Source of the DNA: Diphasiastrum complanatum
Taxonomy: Eukaryota; Streptophyta; Lycopodiopsida; Lycopodiales; Lycopodiaceae
Direction of reading: 5' to 3'
DNA length: 64,000 nt
NCBI GenBank assembly: GCA_029204225.1
Contig: CM055098.1
Span: forward strand, 6,235,746-6,299,745
In this document: positions 57,064 through 64,000 of the stretch, piece after piece
How positions within the stretch are numbered: position 1 is the stretch's first letter
How the letters are laid out: each line of letters begins with the position of its first letter
Program-made: the position numbers and the translations under genes
Notes under the pieces: generated by a model
The model's input: the letters and a program-made list of their open reading frames with translations, nothing else
The model's database searches: none
Told to the model about the DNA's origin: nothing

Positions 57064-60000
57064 TTTTTCTCCCCTTAAACCAGTTCTGTCCTCAGAAAGA
57101 GCAACTAGGGAAGATCCACATTTGTATGCTTTTAACTCTTTTCCATAAATCATTTTCCTCAATTTGAACAACCTACCTAAACAAGCACTCAGAGATAGAA
57201 CTATTTCTCAATTGCTTATCTCTGATTATGAGTACTCTTTTATGTTCCAAAGGTATATTGAGTGGTAAGTCCTCCAAATGGGCAAAATCTTCGATATAGC
57301 TAACTATCATCATCATATAAACTAAATTTACATGATACACTATTGGATGAGCAATCGACCAAGCCTGAAGATCAAGTTCAAAAGCTTACAAATCAATCTT
57401 TTAGCTTTCACATTTACCCTAAAAATCTATCCTTAGTCTGACTTCAATATCAAATAAGTATATAGAGATGGAATAATTTTCCAATTGTCTATCTCTGCAC
57501 TGAAGTACTATATTGACCTTTAGAAGTACATTAAGCAATAAATTTTTCTACTGGGTCTGATTCTCACCAATTTAGTAATGTCACCTTCATGTAACCTCAA
57601 TTTACATGAATCACTGGGTAAAATATCACCTTACATTGGAAATCAATGTTCAAAAGTTAAAGATACAACCAATTATAGTCCAAGACTATCCACAATTTCT
57701 TGCAGATCTTTCATAAATGCTTCTTGGTACAAATACACTTGGAATTTTCCAAAACTAAGGTACAACAATTCATCCTTCCAAAATCTCTTAGGAGATCCAT
57801 CAAGATAAAAAATAACTTTAACTCAGATCTGAGTACCCCAAATACTCTCTTGAGCTAAGTGCTTTATTCCTAGCATCATATGCAAGAAAGTAGCAACCAT
57901 TCAATATTGATAGATTTGTCGGTTTCATTAACCGGAGATTCAAGTTGAAAATAGTACACAAGCATTCCTAGACTACAATTTGTAAGGTAAGCAAATTCCT
58001 TATAAGTAAACAATTACTTAATGAAAATGCCTATGAGATCCACACAATCTCAAGCATGTGCTGGATTAAACAAATTTAGATTTTCAAATAAATGATCTAA
58101 ACCTTTGACTCATTCAATTGACCAAAAGCTACTCATGTCTTAAGAATCATCACACTTTCTTATATTCTTTTAATGACCTTTAAGTATTAGTTTATGATCC
58201 GTCAATCATAAATATTTATAATTTTATGATTCTCAATCATAATTTATAGGATTCCAAAACCATATAATACAACCACAACATACAACTCAAAAAATATAAG
58301 AACCATTCTAAAATCTTTTCCCCAAGGAAAATCACTAGATTACTAGAATATTCTTCCAACCCGATTCTTAACCAGATTACGAGTTACAAATTCTACAATC
58401 AACAAGTAATTAAAGACCATTATAACATCCGTCTTTAACATTATAAACTTTATACAATCACCTAGAACAACATCTAGATATTACAAAGTTTTGCTGAATA
58501 CCAATTGAATTCAGTGGTTATCCTTGATATTAGTTAAACTCTGTCATCCAATATGAGCTCACTAGGATACATTGAATAACTTGGGATATATTTCTCATTC
58601 AAGAAATATTTTATATCAAGAATCTTCTATATTCTATGCACACAACTTCTATAGATGATGACTCACAAATCATATGTCTTATAAGCAATATAGATCAAAA
58701 TAAACAGTTCCTGGTGAATTCTCTTCACACTGCTTATTCAACCAATTAACTTTTAATAGGAGTAATCCAATTACTCAAGTCAATTGTAAATGATTCAAGA
58801 ATCTTAAATGCCTAGGTATTGAATTCATATATCCTGAAAAAATACCACATTTAGATTCTCATCCATACCATCAATAAGTTAATGAATTATCCTCTCCACA
58901 GAAAGATCCATTAACCTGCAAGTAATTGCTCTTACTATTACTTGTTCATATGTCTATGCACTCTGACTAGTTTAAGTATACGATAAAGGAAACACATAGT
59001 AGATCCACAAGATTAGGATGTACATTACCAACATATCCAACTATGTTCCTATACATAGACATAGGCTATTCTCTGGTAGATATATCCATAATCCGCATAT
59101 GTTACTCACATAATTCACTGAGAATCTTGCAACTCAGCTACGAAAGAACTCTATTTCTCATGAGTAATTAATATATCTGGAAAATTTCTGAAGCTAATAG
59201 TTCCACGTCACAAGTTTTCCAACCCTCTAACTCTTACTGACAAAATTTTTTCAACCAATCAGCCTACCACAGATCCTTGTATTCAAAACAAGATTAGGCT
59301 TACTTATGTAGACATCTTTGGACATAAGCTTAAGATTAAAGCTTTATTCTCTCTGATCCAATCCATAACAAAATTGTACTTGGCAAAGCGATCATTGAAC
59401 CTTAATTTAATCTTTACCACCACTATCCATATTCATAAATATTTCACAGCTCAATATTCCCAAAACTCCTCTAGTTCCAAATTATTCAAAATAATCACTT
59501 AGAGAGTTCCTCTATTTCAACTGGATAGTTTATCCTTTGAATACATACTGGATTCTTCAAAAGAAATTTGTGCAATCGGTTGGATCCCATCAAAGTCCTA
59601 TTCCTATCTTTTCTTCTCCCCCTTTTAAAAGAAATTCCTTTCGATTAAAAAGTTCTCAAGAAACAACGTATGAGATATCAAAGACTTGAAAAATTCAGTA
59701 ATGAGTATCCAATACTATTACAATCCAGACTTTTTCCTCAAAATCATAGAATATCTTATCCTGAGTGACAGAAATACTACATCTCAATAATCAACTATCA
59801 AATAGAGATGATCGTTTGGGTCTAGGAAGTCTTAATTTCACTGAACCAATTGAAAACTTCAATAGATTCTATGCCATATTCACAAACCATATATGGAAGT
59901 ATAATTTCATATAACCATAACAATCCTTCAGAACCTAGTTCCACACTAGAAGGAGTTGTATGAATCTCAATCCAATTGTCTTGTATTTAAGAAATTTCTA

Positions 60001-62200
60001 AAAAGTAGAGGTCTAAAAAAGAAGAGAAATAGATTTAAGGATTTTCAGATTTTGTAAATAATGAGATACCATTTTGGAATTGATCTATATCTCATAATTT
60101 TCCAAAATACCCTAAAAAAAAACAATGGATTTCTCTATTAGTATTACCATGACAGTAATCACTAACCATCGGTCTACAGATCATTCTTGCACAAGAAATT
60201 CCCTTTGGAATCAATAATGTCTCATACCACCAGCTTTTCCTCCCAGTATTCTCTACTTTTAAATCTGTTTCACCCAAAAAGTCAAAAAGACTATTTGGCT
60301 CATCCTATACCTAGATATAGGATTAGAATCACAACCAATTCCAAGAGATACTTCTAACCATTGAAATCCCTCATGCCCCTTAAGTGTTACTCAAAGAATA
60401 CCACTCCGCATAACAGTCAGTGAACGATATTTCATACAATACTGTTTGAAATGCCTCATGAATATTCAGTAACCCAAAAGGAACATGGATCTCAATACGA
60501 GTACCACAGTGTCCTAGATATCCAATATCTATTTTAGAATCGGTAAAAAGAACTAAATTTTTTTAGAGGTTAGAACTCTCTTGTCTTAGTCATTATAAAG
60601 AAATACTCTATAATGCCACAAAAAAGAATCCAAATTACTAGATTTCTGTATGGAACGCCTTCAATCTGCTTCCACTTGCAAGATCCAAATCCAATTGCAA
60701 AACAGAGATGGTTTCATAAATGGATTATCTGACTTGCCACTCACTTTTCCCTTAGAATTTGATTTCTCAAAATTCTAATTAACATTGGAAAAAAGGAATG
60801 CAAATTTCCAGAGGTAGTTTTCTAAATTAATTCCCAATTGTTATTCTCACTTGCTATCAGTTATACTTTAGGAATTAAAAGTAAATTAACATGACTGATT
60901 GGCTCGGTCAACCAATCAACTACCCGTCAGGCTTTATCTCTTTCCTCACTACCAAATATAATTTAGGCTAAAAGCCCCAAATTTGGCTAGGAAAAAGACC
61001 AATTTGGAATGAGTAGTACACTTAACTACTAATCAACCAGACAGTTTTGATTGTTCACTAGTTAAGTGCCGCACTCAACTCTGACAAATCTCCTTATTGA
61101 TTAGCATAGAACTTGTTCCAATAAGATTTGCATTATTCTTGGTCTTTATCGATCCCCCAAAAAAAAAATGCTCTCTTTGATTGACAGATTCCAAAATCTC
61201 CAACTAAAAGTGAAAGGTACAATGACCTTATAGAACTGACTGATTTCAACTAAGTAATTGATTTCAACTCAGTAAGGTCATTCACTTTATAAGCTATTTT
61301 TGTTTAATCAATTACCAACAGGTTTGAACAAATCCAAAACCTCCATGGTTACTTCAAATTTTATGTAAACTGGGATTTTCAAATTCTGTTCAATATGGAC
61401 CTGAACTCTGAAAATCGATCTAAAGCATCGATTTGGCAGTTCCACAGCTACCATCACATTTTGAAAGGATTCCGAAACATCCAGTATGCATAAAAAACGA
61501 CATGCAGTGATTTTTGAAAAAAATCAATTTTTACGTAAATTGCCTAGAAACTGGGACTTTTTGAACTAGAATTGCTAAAAACAACATCATGGATGAAATT
61601 TTCTCTGATCAATCTACTAAACACTCATGTACCATGCTTCCAAACACATACAGGTCTATCCATACATTTGCAACAGTAGAAAAGCACTAAACTGAGTTAC
61701 ATGCATGCATGCATCATAACATTACTGAAAATTTTCACATTTTAGTTGAAAAATTGTCAGACTTCCGATAGCCATAACTTTCTCTATAGGACACCAAATT
61801 GGTCGCTATAAAGCATAGTACGGAAGGAGAGTAGGTCTACAAGACAGTTGCTACATCACCCTTCCACCTAGGCTTTACACGTACGAGTTGTAATTGATCC
61901 AGATTCAGGTAGGAGGGCGCACTTCTACAAGGAGGTATCTTCAAAAATCCATCTCCAGTCCAATATGCATCCTGATGGGACAAGGGAGATAGGAAGAACG
62001 AGAACAGAGAAGAGAAGCAAGAATATTTCAAGAAAGTGCAAAAATACGAACTGCGACACTTAGTGTATTTTTTTGCAGACTGTTAAAAAATAATGTAAAT
62101 CTGCAGACTTGTTCTAAATGCAAGTTTTGTGGAAGTCCTTGAAGATGGCCAAGTCTTCAATGACTTCAAGTTATTAAACTTAACATATGAACTTCAGTCC
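57064..62200 (-). mobile_element. Family A internal region, largest copy
   Basis: A polypurine tract (AAGGGGAGAAAAA on the minus strand) touches the LTR. The region continues for about 5 kb with no frame above about 65 codons that looks real. Its parts match 1-850, 42190-42720, 48930-49200 and 49700-49914. The consistent lack of coding sequence supports a LARD-type element. The right end, where a primer site and 5' LTR would lie, was not found; a copia scrap and a CACTA element follow. A long poly-purine stretch was not seen elsewhere in it. Confidence 0.65.
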
Positions 62201-62202
62201 CC

Positions 62203-62395
62203 CTACCATATAGAAACAAAACCCGGAGGTAGATTTTTGGTAGAGACTGTTCCTCCCCAATCTGAGTTGGAATAGCCTCGCAGGACGAGTGGGTTGATAG
62301 CATTTTCATCATAACATAAGACATGATCTAAACTTTCCTGAATATATCTCATCACTCTGAATATATCAATCAACATCAAGTTTTGATAGACATGA
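62203..62395 (-). pseudogene. Copia RNase H fragment
   Basis: The minus strand reads VMRYIQESLDHVLCYDE, then LRGYSNSDWGGTVSTKNLPPGFV. This is the copia RT-RNase H linker and the first RNase H motif, where SDSDWAGD is usual. Only about 60 residues remain. It is unrelated to the CACTA coding sequence beside it. Confidence 0.75.
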
Positions 62396-64000
62396 GAAAA
62401 CAAAGAATGAAACAAATTGAAGAGGCAAACACAATTGGAAAAAAAATAATCAGCTTGATTCTAATGATTATGATGACGAGGTGCAACACGATGAAGCAAT
62501 GCACAACATGTTTGAATCTTACTTTGAAACAAATGAGAATGATGATATGCATGCATCTTCTAATGAAAATGGAGATCACGAACAATTTGAGATGGATGAA
62601 GACGAGATTCTATTGCGCAAGGAGGCAGACACTCTATATCCTGGAGCATCCATTTCAAGACTAGCTACGTCAATTCTTATTTTAAACCTTCAAACAACAT
62701 ACAAATGGAGTGATCATAGCCTAACATCTTTATTTGGGTACTTAACGCATAACACAACTATTATACTTTATAGCGTATTTAGATTAAGTTAATTTTTTTT
62801 CTTTTATAACAACTCACATTGCTCTTTTTTTAGGTTGTTGCATCGAATACTTCCGAAAGAGAATGTGATACCTAAAACACGAAAAGAAGCACGAAAGATG
62901 ATGACCGTGCTTGGAATGGATTACGACACAATACATGCATGTCCAGAAGACCATGTTCTATATAGAGGTGAGCATTCATAAAAGCTTCAATGTCCAATGT
63001 GTAACGCTTCACGTTTTCGAGATGATATACAAGGGGATAAAGTGCCACGAAAAGTGTTAAGACATTTTCCAATTATCCCATGATTGCAACGTTTATTTCA
63101 ATGTGAATCTTTGGCACAACTAATTGATTGGCATATCAAAAATCAATCTACGGATGATGTGATGCGAGTACCAAGTGATTCACCTACATGGAAACGTATT
63201 CAAGACCAATGGCCTGAGTTTAAAAATGGACCTTGTAATTTGAGATTTGGCCTTGCTATGGATGGTGTAAATCCTTTTAGCGTTCAAGCGTCAACTTGGT
63301 CCACATGGCCAGTTGTGCTCGTTAATTATAACATACCTCCATGGTTGAGTATTCAAATGGGACACTTGTTATTGGCTTTATTGATTTCAAGAAAGTACAA
63401 GGCCAAGAACATAGATGTGTATCTTGCACCTTTGGTCGATGAATTGTGCATTTTTTGGATTGGTATTCACGCTTACGACATCTCGAGACCTTTACAATAA
63501 TGGAACTTTGTTGTTCGTGGAATTCTAATGTGGACGATGCATGACTACCCCGGTTTAAGCGAATGTTCAGGTATCTATAAAATGAATCTAATCCATTTTA
63601 GGGTTTAATGTTTGAGTATATTTAACTAAGCTTATGTTTAATTTGGTTTATGGACTATGCAGGCTTAACCACATCGGATTACAATGCATGTTATATTTGT
63701 GGACCACTTTTGGAGGGTCAACATAGCACAAATATGTTAAAAAAAGTGGTGTACAAAAATAATCGCAAATACTTTCCACCTGATCATCCTTTTCGAAGGT
63801 TGAATAGGCGATTTTTTGAAGGGCGAGGAGATAATCCTCTAACTACACCACCACCCCCATGCATGGGAGTAGCGGAATGGCATGGTGAATGGCTTAAATA
63901 TCACGATGTTAATTCTTCATGGAATGAATCCATTGATGGTATGAAACAGTTGTCTATTTTTCATAAATTACCCTATTGGAGGAATTTATTGATAAACCAT
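62396..64000 (+). pseudogene. CACTA (En/Spm) transposase TNP2-like, broken by window end
   Basis: The transposase is read in three exons: about 62400-62737, 62834-63570 and 63663 to the window end. Introns 62738-62833 (GTACTT to TTTTAG) and 63571-63662 (GTATCT to ATGCAG) restore the frame. Motifs of the TNP2/Transposase_21 family are clear: LLHRILPKENVIPKT, LGMDYDTIHACPEDHVLY, CPMCNASRFRDD, RLQRLFQC, RFGLAMDGVNPFSVQ and STWPVVLVNYNIPPW, then DVYLAPLVDEL. The Asp in AMDG is part of the catalytic core. Stops at 62979-62981 (TAA), 63081-63083 (TGA, where Arg is usual) and 63498-63500 (TAA) and a shift near 62450 make it a pseudogene. The CACTA terminal repeat was not found within the window. Confidence 0.88.

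Overview
This is a piece of a plant nuclear genome. It is AT-rich and made mostly of nested, decayed LTR retrotransposons (Ty1-copia and Ty3-gypsy types, several primed from initiator-Met tRNA). It also holds the start of a CACTA (En/Spm) DNA transposon, long GA/TC and TG/CA microsatellites, and one convincing spliced host gene. No species can be named from the sequence. No rRNA, tRNA or CRISPR array was seen.

Layout. 1-1348: 3' end and LTR of a retroelement with no visible genes, called family A here (LTR starts TGTTACGTCC). 2834-5911: a decayed Ty1-copia element on +. 5942-9101: copia copy C1 on -. 9824-14002: a cleanly bounded non-autonomous LTR element on - (element D, TSD AAAAT) carrying one ORF of unknown function. 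16587-18627: a DeSI-like (PPPDE) isopeptidase gene on +, three exons, with two long GA microsatellites in intron 1. 20224-20850: a family A LTR on -. 20824-22559: unidentified ORFs on -. 24155-24677: a periodic degenerate repeat. 24835-28295: copia copy C2 on -. 28965-30463: a possible multi-exon gene or transposase relic. 31820-32180: a fragment of a reverse transcriptase resembling Penelope-like enzymes. 32753-33010: a promoter-like block with seven CACGTG boxes and a TATA box. 33806-39503: a full-length copia element on - (element E) with matched 264-bp LTRs and a 5-bp TSD. 39560-41123: another copia fragment on +. 42768-43128: a foldback element. 43175-48100: gypsy 3' end, LTR, PBS, gag and protease on + (family B), with a 16-unit 24-bp minisatellite in the leader. 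48930-49914: family A fragments. 49915-55012: gypsy relic on -, with its RT broken at a microsatellite. 55060-56862: duplicated TACC-rich repeats. 56862-62200: the largest family A copy, on -. 62203-62395: copia RNase H scrap. About 62400-64000: CACTA transposase pseudogene running off the window.

How the parts relate. Only the DeSI-like gene looks functional. Nearly every element protein has stops or frameshifts. Elements D and E keep the signals that define a complete insertion (paired LTRs, PBS and TSD in both, plus a polypurine tract in E), so they are the youngest recognisable insertions. D makes no pol proteins and must depend on enzymes from elsewhere; it shares the initiator-Met primer site with the copia elements. 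Family A recurs in at least five places but no coding sequence was recognised in it, which suggests a large retrotransposon derivative (LARD).
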